DNA of 64,000 nucleotides from the NCBI GenBank assembly GCA_040880125.1, contig JBBDJB010000003.1, forward strand, positions 146,610-210,609. Direction: 5' to 3'. Made by a program: the position numbers and the translations under genes. The notes below the pieces were generated by a model. The model was not told the origin of the DNA, searched no databases, and worked only from the letters and a program-made list of their open reading frames with translations. This document shows, one piece after another, positions 8,972 to 17,086 of this stretch. Within the stretch, counting starts at the first letter, position 1; every line of letters begins with the position of its first letter. Source of the stretch: JBBDJB01 sp040880125. Lineage in GTDB: Bacteria; Planctomycetota; Planctomycetia; Pirellulales; JBBDJB01.

Positions 8972-10000
8972 CTAAAGTTCGGTTGCCTCGAGTCCCATGC
9001 CGCCTTGCGTTCCTGTCGCCATCGCCGATTTGGCCTCGGCCACCACCGGGCCAGCCGGCAGGCGGCTTTGCGCCGTCTCGGACAGATGCCGAATCCGCCG
9101 GAGCGTCCCACTCATCAACAGGACCACCAGGGCCAGCACGATCACTGCCCGTCGGGCGCTGCGGCGGTCAACGCCTCCGCCAGCGACGCCCACCAAGATG
9201 TGCAGCAATACCAATGTAAACGTCAAGGATGTCAGCAGCAACGCAGTACTGGGCAGATCGCCGCCAATCACCGCATCGCGTGCCTCGGCCGGCAGTTCGA
9301 CCAGCACCCACATGCCGACCAAAAACTGAATACCCGTGGGAATCAGCGCGATCCAAGCCCCGCCCACGGCGATGCGCCGCTGAGGGTCTTCACCGCCGGA
9401 AACTGTGCCCCTTCCCGCCGCCAACCACACCAGGGCAGTACCGGCGACGGCCACCGCCGCCAGCCAACTGTGGACGACGCGGCTGGCGATCTCCGGATCG
9501 ACCAACAGCCGGCGGTATTGGGCCGGATCGATGTGCAACTCGGCCATCTGGGGATGCTGGGCAAGTGTCGTGACCATCGTCCACAGCGGAGGGAAATGGT
9601 ACAGCATGTTGGTGGCCGCCGACACCGCGAGCAGTCCGTGCCAGAACGGGCGCTGCGACCAGCGGGTCCACAGCGCCAGGTACGCGAACATGCAGACGTA
9701 GTAGAAGGCGATCTCGCCGGTGGCGAACCACCACCGCGAGGGCGGAAACTGGCCGGCGGCGCGCAAGAAGGGCGAGTCGCCCTGATAAAACATCCACGCC
9801 AGGATCGCACCGCCGAGGAGCAAACCGACCGTGGTGGCTGCCAGCGCATATCTGGCGAGATCGCGACCGACGGCGTCTGCGACCGGATCGCCGTGTCGAA
9901 ACGCGCGGCCATGCAGCCAGATGCACAACAGCGGCCCGGCCGAACCGAGATTGACGGCCAGCAGATGAGCGGCGAGCAGGACGGTCAGAACGACTTCCAA
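8972..10000 (-). CDS. Polytopic membrane protein, possibly heme-ligating, unknown
   Basis: About 342 residues with roughly eight hydrophobic spans (for example LLEVVLTVLLAAHLLAVNLG, YALAATTVGLLLGGAILAWM and ALLLTSLTFTLVLLHILVGV). Conserved-looking polar features inside helices are HLLAVN, a WWFATGEIAFYYVCMF block, NMLYHFPPLW and RVVHSWLAAVAV. The His residues in membrane helices recall heme-binding quinol oxidase subunits such as CydA, but the family is not recognised with certainty. The ORF stays open to 10096; a TTG at 10000 is preferred because a consensus promoter lies at 10040-10068 inside the longer frame. It heads an operon with the galM-like gene. Confidence 0.6.
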   Translation of the reverse strand: MEVVLTVLLAAHLLAVNLGSAGPLLCIWLHGRAFRHGDPVADAVGRDLARYALAATTVGLLLGGAILAWMFYQGDSPFLRAAGQFPPSRWWFATGEIAFYYVCMFAYLALWTRWSQRPFWHGLLAVSAATNMLYHFPPLWTMVTTLAQHPQMAELHIDPAQYRRLLVDPEIASRVVHSWLAAVAVAGTALVWLAAGRGTVSGGEDPQRRIAVGGAWIALIPTGIQFLVGMWVLVELPAEARDAVIGGDLPSTALLLTSLTFTLVLLHILVGVAGGGVDRRSARRAVIVLALVVLLMSGTLRRIRHLSETAQSRLPAGPVVAEAKSAMATGTQGGMGLEATEL

Positions 10001-10039
10001 AAGTGCGATACCTCGGCGGCGATCGGGCGACGGCTTAAC

Positions 10040-10068
10040 ATTATAGATAGCCGGCCGCAGCGATCCAA
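10040..10068 (-). promoter_or_regulatory. Promoter for the membrane protein-galM operon
   Basis: On the minus strand a TTGGAT hexamer (10063-10068), a 17 bp spacer and a perfect TATAAT (10040-10045) precede the chosen TTG start at 10000 by about 40 bp. The -35 matches only the first three consensus bases. Confidence 0.45.
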
Positions 10069-10120
10069 TCGATACATTGACAACGCGAGCGGGCAAAAGC
10101 TACGATTTTTGTCTTACCAG

Positions 10121-10194
10121 GGGCGATTAGCTCAGTTGGCTAGAGCGCCACGTTTACACCGTGGATGTCGGCGGTTCGAGTCCGTCATCGCCCA
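10121..10194 (+). tRNA. tRNA-Val (anticodon TAC)
   Basis: A complete cloverleaf. The acceptor arms GGGCGAT (10121-10127) and ATCGCCC (10187-10193) pair, with discriminator A at 10194. The D-arm has TAGCTCAGTTGGCTAGA. The anticodon stem CCACG/CGTGG encloses the loop TTTACAC, giving anticodon TAC. The T-arm has GGTTCGAGTCC. The CCA end is not encoded. It reads valine GUA/GUN codons. Confidence 0.97.
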
Positions 10195-10271
10195 CTATAG
10201 GCGGGGCTTTATTCATTTTCGTTGTGCCGCTTGCGCGGCGGTGGGGACGGAGTCCGCCGGATTTCGCTCCA

Positions 10272-10289
10272 GGAGCACGTCTGTGCTCC
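10272..10289. repeat. Perfect short hairpin upstream of ferredoxin gene
   Basis: GGAGCAC, loop GTCT, GTGCTCC form a perfect 7 bp stem 72 bp before the ferredoxin start. No T-tract follows, so it is more likely a dispersed palindrome than a terminator for the tRNA. Confidence 0.4.
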
Positions 10290-10360
10290 CACGTCAATCG
10301 GTCGATTGCGACAAGCCGCGCCTACGCATTTTTCCCATTCCAATTCCTGCCGTCGCAGTC

Positions 10361-10720
10361 ATGTCAAAGTTTACCCATCACATCTTTGTCTGCTGCAATC
10401 GCAGGGAGCCGGGACACCGCCGGGGTTGCTGCGACCCGGACGGCTCCGAGGCCTTGCGATCCGCATTTAAAGCCGAACTCAAACGACGGGATCTGGGCCC
10501 ATTGGTACGGGCGAACACGTCGGCGTGTCTCGACCAATGCGAGTTGGGCCCCACGGTAGTGATCTATCCGCAGGCGATCTGGTACGGTGGTGTGAAACTG
10601 ACTGATGTTGCCCGCATCGTCGAGGAGACGATTGTTCACGGGCGAGTGTTGGACGATCTATTGATCCCCGACGAGCAACTCAATACCAAGGGTTCCGCCG
10701 AGCCGCGCTCGGGCAGGTAG
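10361..10720 (+). CDS. Thioredoxin-like [2Fe-2S] ferredoxin domain protein
   Basis: A 119-residue protein beginning MSKFTHHIFVCCNRREPGHR. The Cys pattern (CC near residues 11-12, CC near 23-24, then CLDQC near 56-60) and GPTVVIYPQAIWYGGV are those of shethna-type, thioredoxin-fold (2Fe-2S) ferredoxins. It is likely a small cytosolic electron carrier. The frame is open far upstream to 7970, but that extension is antisense to the galM operon and runs over tRNA-Val, so the internal ATG at 10361 was chosen. It lies 26 bp upstream of trkA; a link to potassium transport is not obvious. Confidence 0.85.
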   Translation: MSKFTHHIFVCCNRREPGHRRGCCDPDGSEALRSAFKAELKRRDLGPLVRANTSACLDQCELGPTVVIYPQAIWYGGVKLTDVARIVEETIVHGRVLDDLLIPDEQLNTKGSAEPRSGR

Positions 10721-10746
10721 TTTTCATCCGGGTTGCCGAGCTTTCC

Positions 10747-12087
10747 ATGAGAATCGTCGTTTTGGGGGCCGGAACTGTTGGAACGTCGATCGCCGGCCTG
10801 CTGTGCCAACACGGCCACAGCGTTACGGTAGTCGATACCGACCCGCAACACATTCGGCGGATCAACGAGACGCTCGACGTGCGGGCGATCACGGGTTCCG
10901 CTTCGCAGTCGAGCATCCTGTTTCAAGCTGGGGTAATCACCGCCGACTTGACGCTTGCCGTCACGGGTGCCGACGAGGTGAACCTGGTGGCCGGCAGCCT
11001 GGCCAAGGCGATGGGCACGCGGCGCGCGGTGGCGCGGGTGTATTCGCCCGTGTTTCGCGATCTGAGCACCTTCGACTACCAGCGGCATTTCCGCATCGAC
11101 CGACTATTAAGCCTGGAACAGCTCTCGGCGCTGGAACTCGCCCGCGGCATCCGTCACTCCGGTTCTGCGGTGGTCGAAAACCTCGCCCGCGGCGAGCTCG
11201 AAGTTCAGGAGTTGATTCTCTCATCGAAAACGGCGGCAGTGAACCTGCAGCTCAAGGACATCGGGCTGCCTTCGGGCGTGCGGGTAGGGTCGATTGCCCG
11301 CAACGGAAAAATGTGGATCGCCGGCGCCGAGGACCGCTTCGAAGCGGGCGACCGCATCACGCTGATCGGAACGCGCGACGACATTGACGCAGTACGCGAT
11401 ACGTTTCGCAACGCGCCGGCGCCGCGGTTGGGTGTCGTAATTGCCGGGGGCGGCGAGACCGGCTACCATCTCGCCCGGACGCTGGAAGGCCCGCGTTTCG
11501 AGGTCCTCGTCATGGACGCCGACCGGCAGCGGTGCGAGTTTTTGGCAAACAACCTCCGGCACGCCACCGTCATTCACAGCGACGCAACGCGTCGCGTAAA
11601 TCTTGAAGAAGAGCGGATCGGCACCGCCGACGTCTTCGTGGCATGCACGGGCGACGACGAGAACAACATCATGGCCGGGGTCGAGGCCCGTGAACTGGGA
11701 ACAAAAACGATTATGGCCATCGTGAACCGTCCGGATTACGCCAACGTGGTGGGCAAGCTCGGAATCGACCACGCCGTCAGCCCGCGCGACGTGGTTGCCA
11801 AGCAAGTGCTCGGCTTTCTCAATGTCGGACCGGTCGTCTCGCGAACGCCGTTGGGGGACGGAGGCATCAGCGTGTTGGAGATCGAGGTTGTCCCAGGCAC
11901 GCCCGCCACCGAACACGTCCTGGCGACGCTGAACCTGCCGCCGCAGTGCCTGATCGCGGCGGTGATTCGCGAGGACTTCGCCCGTGTCCCCGGCGCCGAC
12001 GATCGGCTCAAGCCCGGAGACACGGTGATCGCTATGGTCGAGGATTCCGCGGTCGAGCGCACGATGCTCGCTTTTAATGACCATTAG
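10747..12087 (+). CDS. trkA: Trk potassium uptake regulatory subunit TrkA
   Basis: A 446-residue protein with the classic duplicated RCK layout. The first NAD-binding Rossmann fold starts at residue 1 (VVLGAGTVGTSIAGLL, acidic residues after VVDTDP), followed by a TrkA-C domain. The second fold starts at about residue 225 (GVVIAGGGETGYHLARTL, with VMDADRQRCEFL), with a second TrkA-C domain at the C-terminus. TrkA is a cytosolic NAD(H)/nucleotide-sensing ring that gates TrkH. Length is normal for a full-length two-repeat TrkA. trkH follows after 54 bp on the same strand. Confidence 0.95.
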   Translation: MRIVVLGAGTVGTSIAGLLCQHGHSVTVVDTDPQHIRRINETLDVRAITGSASQSSILFQAGVITADLTLAVTGADEVNLVAGSLAKAMGTRRAVARVYSPVFRDLSTFDYQRHFRIDRLLSLEQLSALELARGIRHSGSAVVENLARGELEVQELILSSKTAAVNLQLKDIGLPSGVRVGSIARNGKMWIAGAEDRFEAGDRITLIGTRDDIDAVRDTFRNAPAPRLGVVIAGGGETGYHLARTLEGPRFEVLVMDADRQRCEFLANNLRHATVIHSDATRRVNLEEERIGTADVFVACTGDDENNIMAGVEARELGTKTIMAIVNRPDYANVVGKLGIDHAVSPRDVVAKQVLGFLNVGPVVSRTPLGDGGISVLEIEVVPGTPATEHVLATLNLPPQCLIAAVIREDFARVPGADDRLKPGDTVIAMVEDSAVERTMLAFNDH

Positions 12088-12141
12088 CCCGGCGCCCCCT
12101 GAAGGCCGCCCCCCATCCGCCCGCGCCGTGTGGCTCGCCCT

Positions 12142-13743
12142 ATGAATCTGCGACTCGTCGCTCGACTGTTGGGAATGGTAGCCTGGCTCACCGGCGGCGC
12201 AATGCTGTACAGCATTCCCTGGGCGTCGCCGCTGTTGGGTCAGGCGGAAGACTTCGAAGTGCGGGGGATGGTGGCGCTTTTGATTTCGATCGCCGTCTGC
12301 GCCGTAGTGGGATACGCCCTGCGGTGGATCGGGCGTGGCGACGAGGCCACGCTGTTCCGCAAAGAGGCCATGGCGACCGTCGGCTTGAGCTGGATTCTGG
12401 CGACGGTGCTCGGCGCATTTCCGTTCTGGCTTAGCGAAACGGCCCGGGGGCTGGATGCCGACGGAAAGACGCCGGTCCCGATGACGTGGATCGACTGCAT
12501 GTTCGAATCGCAGTCAGGTTTCAGCACGACCGGCGCTACAGTGCTCACCCGGCTCGAAGATCCGCAGCTTGTTCCTCGATGTATCCTATTCTGGCGGTCC
12601 AGCACCCATTTCCTCGGGGGGCTGGGAATTATCGTGCTGTTCGTGGCCATTCTGGGCCAGGGCTCGGCGGGCAAGGCGATGATGCGTGCCGAAATGCCGG
12701 GCCCTACCAAGGAAGGCACGCAAATGCGCATGCAGCACACGGCCTGGACGTTTGCCGGCATCTACTGCGCGCTCAACGCGGTATTGGCTGGGATTCTGAT
12801 GCTCGAGGGGCTCAGCCTGTTTGACGCCCTGTGCCACGCCTTCGGAACGATGGCCACGGGCGGGTTCAGCACGTATGACGCCAGCCTGGGCCACTTTCGC
12901 ACGCTGCCGGAACTGAACGGGCCGCTGATCGAATACACCGTGGTGGTCTTTATGGTGCTGGCGGGCACCAACTTTACGCTGCTGTATTTTTTATTGCTGG
13001 GACGGCCGCAACGCCTGATGGCGGACGTCGAGTGGCGCACGTACATCGGCGTGATGGCTGGCGTGACCGCGCTGGTCATCGCCTTTGGCGTCTACCACGA
13101 AGACTTCGAAACCACGGCGCGGGGAGAAAGATTCGCTTGGTTGGAGGATGTGTTTCGCTTCAGCATGTTTCAAGTCGTCTCGATCATGACCACCACGGGT
13201 TTCGGCACGCACAACTTTGACGCCTGGAACAGCTTCGGTCGCGGAGTTCTGTTTCTTCTGATGTTCGTCGGTGGATGCGCCGGCAGCACGGGGGGCGGCA
13301 TCAAGGTGATCCGGCACATCCTGTTCCTGAAAGTGCTGCGGCTGGAGGTCGAGCAGTCCTTCCATCCGTCGGTGGTTCGACCGCTGCGGCTGCGCGGGGA
13401 ACCCGTGGAGGATCCCTCGCTCCGCAAGCAGGTGCTCGTCTATTTCAGCCTCGTGCTGGCAATCTTCGTTTTTAGCTGGATGTTTCTGGTGGCCGTGGAA
13501 CCGGACGCCACTTGGATCACTGGTGGCCAAGACCTGCAGAACAAGCTGATCGACTCGGCGTCGAGCGTCGCCGCCACCCTGAACAACATCGGGCCCGGCT
13601 TGGGTATCGTCGGAGCGACGGAAAATTACGCCCGCTTCACCCCCTGGGCGAAGTTGCTGTTCATCTTTTTGATGATGCTCGGCCGGCTCGAGCTGTTTGC
13701 TATCCTGGTGCTTTTCATTCCGCGGTTTTGGCGAAGCCGCTAA
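12142..13743 (+). CDS. trkH: Trk potassium transporter membrane subunit TrkH
   Basis: A 533-residue integral membrane protein (ATG at 12142; a GTG at 12130 is also open). The four P-loop repeats are visible: SGFSTTGATVL (about residue 125), GTMATGGFSTYD (about 235), MTTTGFGTHNFD (about 350) and NNIGPGLGIVG (about 485). Their central Gly residues form the K+ selectivity filter. GGCAGSTGGGIK precedes the third transmembrane repeat. It forms the K+-conducting channel with TrkA as gate. It is flanked by trkA and a DASS transporter in one orientation, consistent with an ion-transport operon. Confidence 0.95.
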   Translation: MNLRLVARLLGMVAWLTGGAMLYSIPWASPLLGQAEDFEVRGMVALLISIAVCAVVGYALRWIGRGDEATLFRKEAMATVGLSWILATVLGAFPFWLSETARGLDADGKTPVPMTWIDCMFESQSGFSTTGATVLTRLEDPQLVPRCILFWRSSTHFLGGLGIIVLFVAILGQGSAGKAMMRAEMPGPTKEGTQMRMQHTAWTFAGIYCALNAVLAGILMLEGLSLFDALCHAFGTMATGGFSTYDASLGHFRTLPELNGPLIEYTVVVFMVLAGTNFTLLYFLLLGRPQRLMADVEWRTYIGVMAGVTALVIAFGVYHEDFETTARGERFAWLEDVFRFSMFQVVSIMTTTGFGTHNFDAWNSFGRGVLFLLMFVGGCAGSTGGGIKVIRHILFLKVLRLEVEQSFHPSVVRPLRLRGEPVEDPSLRKQVLVYFSLVLAIFVFSWMFLVAVEPDATWITGGQDLQNKLIDSASSVAATLNNIGPGLGIVGATENYARFTPWAKLLFIFLMMLGRLELFAILVLFIPRFWRSR

Positions 13744-13751
13744 CGACACCG

Positions 13752-15284
13752 GTGCGAGAGACGGCCGTGTCCGCAAATTCCGATAACCTGCCGCGCCACC
13801 GCACGCCGGTCCAGCAGGCTGGTTTGTTGATCGGGCCGCTGGTCGCGCTTTTGCTGGCCACCGGCCCGCGCTGGGGGCTGGTTCTCGAGCCGTCTCAGCC
13901 GATGCTCAATCCAATGGCCGCCGTCGCCGCCTGGATGGCCATCTGGTGGATCAGCGAAGCGCTGCCGCTAGCGGCCACGGCACTTTTGCCACTTGTGCTG
14001 TTCCCACTGTTGAAGATTCCGCCCGGCCACCAGATCGCTCTGCGGTACGGTCATCCGCTGTTGTTTCTGTTCCTTGGCGGTTTTCTGCTTGCGATCGCCA
14101 TAGAACAGAGCGGGCTGCACCGGCGGTTCGCGTTGAGCATCGTCGCGGCAGTCGGCGACAACCCTCGCCGGATCACGCTGGGGTTTATGCTCGCCACGGC
14201 AAGCCTGTCGATGTGGCTGTCCAATACGGCCACAACGCTAATGGTGCTGCCGATCGCGCTGAGCGTGCTCTCGCAAGCTCCTTCCAGTGGCAGCGACGAG
14301 GCGCGGACGCGCCAGTTCGGCGTGGCGCTGTTGCTCGCGGTGGCGTACAGCGCCAGCATCGGCGGGATCGCCACGCTGATCGGCACGCCGCCCAACGTGG
14401 CCTTCAAGGCGATCTTCGAGGACTACTTTCCGGGCGAACCGGCCATCACCTTCGGCGGCTGGATGGTGTTCGCATTTCCGTTCTCCGCCGCGTTGCTGGC
14501 GGTGGCCTGGTGGCTGCTGACGTTCGTGGTTTTTGCGGTCGATGCTCGTCCGCTCCTAGGAGGAAGTGAGGTCGTCCGGCAACAACTTTTCGACCTGGGA
14601 CCGATGCGCCCGGCCGAGCGCCGTATGCTTACGATTTTTGTGGCCACCGCGGTACTATGGATTCTTCGCGAGCCGGTCGCCAGTTGGGGATGGGCGCCAT
14701 GGCTGGGCCTCGATCGCCTGGACGACGGAACGGTGCTTGCGGACGACGGTACGGTCGCCATCGGCATGGCGCTGTTGTGCTTTATTGTTCCATCTGGAGG
14801 TGCCACTGGCGGACCGCTTCTGACTTGGGATGCCGCGCGCCGTCTACCGTGGGGCATTCTCCTGCTGTTCGGCGGGGGCATGGCACTGGCTCAAGGATTG
14901 GAATCGACCGGTCTGGATGCCTACCTCGGCCGCTGGCTGGCAGCGCGGCTCGGAGGTCTTTCGCAGCTTGGGATCATCGCGGCGGTGACCGCCGGAACGA
15001 CTTTCTTTACGGAACTCACCAGCAACCTGGCCAGCGTCAACATGCTGCTGCCCGTTCTGGCCGGCACGTCCGAGCAACTGGGGCTTGATCCGCGGCTATT
15101 GATGATTCCTGCCACTTTGGCGGCCAGTTGCGCCTTCATGCTGCCGGTCGCCACGCCTCCCAATGCGATCGTCTACGGCTCGGGGCGCATCCGGACGGGC
15201 GAGATGGTTCGCGCCGGATTGCTACTAAACATCGCCGGGATCTTGCTCACCGTGTTGCTGATGGCAGTGATCCAGGCGTGGTAA
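13752..15284 (+). CDS. DASS/SLC13-family anion (dicarboxylate or sulfate) transporter
   Basis: About 510 residues from a GTG at 13752, 8 bp after the trkH stop; a GTG at 13767 is an alternative. The reading frame is open further upstream, but only as an overlap of trkH. About eleven to twelve hydrophobic spans are present. The two helix-hairpin SNT motifs of the divalent-anion:Na+ symporter family are seen as SNTATTLMVLPIAL and LTSNLASVNMLLPV, with GTPPNVAF after the first and the signature MLPVATPPNAIVYGSGRI near the C-terminus. It likely imports dicarboxylates or sulfate with Na+. Substrate cannot be decided from sequence. Confidence 0.9.
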   Translation: MRETAVSANSDNLPRHRTPVQQAGLLIGPLVALLLATGPRWGLVLEPSQPMLNPMAAVAAWMAIWWISEALPLAATALLPLVLFPLLKIPPGHQIALRYGHPLLFLFLGGFLLAIAIEQSGLHRRFALSIVAAVGDNPRRITLGFMLATASLSMWLSNTATTLMVLPIALSVLSQAPSSGSDEARTRQFGVALLLAVAYSASIGGIATLIGTPPNVAFKAIFEDYFPGEPAITFGGWMVFAFPFSAALLAVAWWLLTFVVFAVDARPLLGGSEVVRQQLFDLGPMRPAERRMLTIFVATAVLWILREPVASWGWAPWLGLDRLDDGTVLADDGTVAIGMALLCFIVPSGGATGGPLLTWDAARRLPWGILLLFGGGMALAQGLESTGLDAYLGRWLAARLGGLSQLGIIAAVTAGTTFFTELTSNLASVNMLLPVLAGTSEQLGLDPRLLMIPATLAASCAFMLPVATPPNAIVYGSGRIRTGEMVRAGLLLNIAGILLTVLLMAVIQAW

Positions 15285-15316
15285 AGGAAGAGTGGGGTTA
15301 AGGAACTAGGATGAGC

Positions 15317-15350
15317 GCCTCCCTCGGCAATCGAGGGGGGGAGGCTTCTT
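15317..15350 (+). terminator. Probable terminator after the trk/DASS operon
   Basis: GCCTCCCTCG, loop GCAAT, then CGAGGGGGGGAGGC and TTCTT. The stem is strong but has extra G residues on the 3' side, and the T-tract is interrupted. Confidence 0.5.
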
Positions 15351-15399
15351 GTTGGGCACTGTGGCAAATGACATTCGGCCGGTCGCCGACGCAGGATTC

Positions 15400-15429
15400 T
15401 TGCCAGTCGCATCGGCGTTTGTTTATAAT
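15400..15429 (+). promoter_or_regulatory. Promoter for the PSCyt1-DUF1549 operon
   Basis: TTGCCA (15400-15405, five of six consensus), an 18 bp spacer and a perfect TATAAT (15424-15429). Initiation near 15436 would leave a leader of about 150 nt before the ATG at 15590. No riboswitch class is recognised in the leader. Confidence 0.55.
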
Positions 15430-15589
15430 GCGGAGCGATTTGGGGACCCCGCCCGAGGTTGCGCGCGGTCCGACGTCTCTCCGTAAATCGCCCCGAGATG
15501 CGTGCTCCATGGCAGAGGACGAGCCGCAACCGCACACCCAGGGCGACCCCGCCGATTGAACATTCACCTGCGAGCGTGAGGCGCCGTCG

Positions 15590-17056
15590 ATGAGCTTTTG
15601 GCCATCGCATATTTGTTTGTTCTTTGCGCTCGTAATCGGCATGAGTTGGGCGCCGCACGCTTCGACGTGCAGCGCACAAGAGCAAGAGAAGGACGCTGAA
15701 GCCGCAACCGACGAACCGGTGAGCTACTACCGGCAGATCCGGCCGATCTTTCAGGCTCATTGCCAGGGGTGCCATCAACCGGCCAAGCCCAGCGGAAGCT
15801 ACGTGATGACTTCGTTCGACGAGCTGATGCAAGGCGGCGAAAGCGAGATCGAGGCGGTCATTGCCGGCAGTGCCGACGACAGCAATCTGCTGTTCCAGAT
15901 CGAGCCGATCGACGGCGTCGCCGCCATGCCCAAGGAACGTGATCCACTGCCCGCCGATCAACTCGGGCTGATCCGCCGCTGGATCAGCGAGGGGGCGAAG
16001 GACGACTCGCCCGAGTCCGCCCGAGTTCGATACGACGCCGCCAATCCGCCGAAGTACGAACTGCCGCCGGTGATCACGTCGCTGGATTACTCACCGGACG
16101 GGAGTCTGTTGGCCGTCTCGGGTTTCCACGAAGTTCTGCTGCACAAGGCCGACGGATCCGAACTGGTCGGCCGGCTGGTGGGCATGTCCGAGCGGATCGA
16201 GTCCAGTATCTTCTCGCCCGACGGCACTCGACTGGCCGTCACGGGTGGTTCGCCGGGCCGGATGGGAGAAGTACAAGTCTGGAATGTCGCCGAGCGGACG
16301 CTTCACCTGTCGCTTCCCGTCACCTATGACACGGTCTACGGCGGAAGCTGGTCGCCCGACGGCACGCGAATCGCCTTCGGTTGCGCCGATACGACGGTGC
16401 GGGCCATCGACGCGGAGACCGGCGAGCAGGTGCTGTATCAGGGTGCGCACGACGACTGGCCACTCGACACGGTATTCTCGACGGATGGGACGCACCTCGT
16501 TTCCGTGAGCCGCGACCGCTCGATGAAGCTGATCGAGGTCGAAACGCAGCGGTTCATCGATAACATCACGAGCATCACCCCCGGCGCTCTCAAGGGCGGG
16601 CTGATGTCGGTCCATCGTCATCCGTCCAAGGATGAGCTGTTGGTCGGCGGCGCGGATGGCGCACCGAAGATTTACCAGATGTATCGCACGAAGACGCGGG
16701 TCATCGGCGACGACTTCAACTTGATTCGCAAATTCGACACCATGCAAGGCCGCGTATTCTCGGTCGAGTACAACGCCGACGGCAGCCGCTTTGCGGCGGG
16801 CAGCAGCAGCGACGGACGCGGCAGCGTCTGGGTGTTCGAAAGCGAGTCCGGCGAACTGGTCTCCAAGCACGAAGGCGAGGTGGGGCCCGTCTACGCGGTC
16901 ACCTTCAGCCCCGACGGTGAAACGGTCGCGGCTGGTGGCTTTGACGGCAAAGTCCGGCTGATCGAAACCGCTACCGGCAAGCTTCGCAAAGAGTTTGTGC
17001 CCTTTCCGCTGGCCAGCGAGAGCGAGGTTGCCGTAAAGGACGAGGCGTCTCCCTGA
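15590..17056 (+). CDS. PSCyt1 cytochrome-c-like domain fused to WD40 repeats
   Basis: A 488-residue exported protein with signal peptide (ICLFFALVIGMSWAP, cleavage near CSAQ). The PSCyt1 domain (about residues 45-140) has the heme-type motif CQGCH in YYRQIRPIFQAHCQGCHQPA and ends with LIRRWISEGAKDD. It is followed by about six to seven WD40 repeats forming a propeller (examples: VITSLDYSPDGSLLAVSGF, IFSPDGTRLAVTG, VTFSPDGETVAAGG). This fusion is typical of planctomycetes and usually stands next to DUF1549/DUF1553 proteins, as here (30 bp gap to 17087). A periplasmic redox or scaffold role is inferred. The first gene of the operon. Confidence 0.93.
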   Translation: MSFWPSHICLFFALVIGMSWAPHASTCSAQEQEKDAEAATDEPVSYYRQIRPIFQAHCQGCHQPAKPSGSYVMTSFDELMQGGESEIEAVIAGSADDSNLLFQIEPIDGVAAMPKERDPLPADQLGLIRRWISEGAKDDSPESARVRYDAANPPKYELPPVITSLDYSPDGSLLAVSGFHEVLLHKADGSELVGRLVGMSERIESSIFSPDGTRLAVTGGSPGRMGEVQVWNVAERTLHLSLPVTYDTVYGGSWSPDGTRIAFGCADTTVRAIDAETGEQVLYQGAHDDWPLDTVFSTDGTHLVSVSRDRSMKLIEVETQRFIDNITSITPGALKGGLMSVHRHPSKDELLVGGADGAPKIYQMYRTKTRVIGDDFNLIRKFDTMQGRVFSVEYNADGSRFAAGSSSDGRGSVWVFESESGELVSKHEGEVGPVYAVTFSPDGETVAAGGFDGKVRLIETATGKLRKEFVPFPLASESEVAVKDEASP

Positions 17057-17086
17057 CGATGGCTTTCCGCGACGAGGCCATACTTT

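Noticed and set aside
7970..10360. Very long + strand frame (about 800 codons) before the ferredoxin gene
   Set aside because: It is antisense to the epimerase and membrane-protein genes and runs over tRNA-Val; composition is Arg/Gln/Pro-rich as expected for a GC-rich shadow. Only the 3' part from 10361 is a real gene.
12991..13776. 261-codon minus-strand frame
   Set aside because: Antisense to trkH, no family features.
15173..15961. 262-codon minus-strand frame
   Set aside because: Overlaps the end of the DASS gene, the operon promoter and the start of the PSCyt1 gene on the other strand; translation shows no motif.
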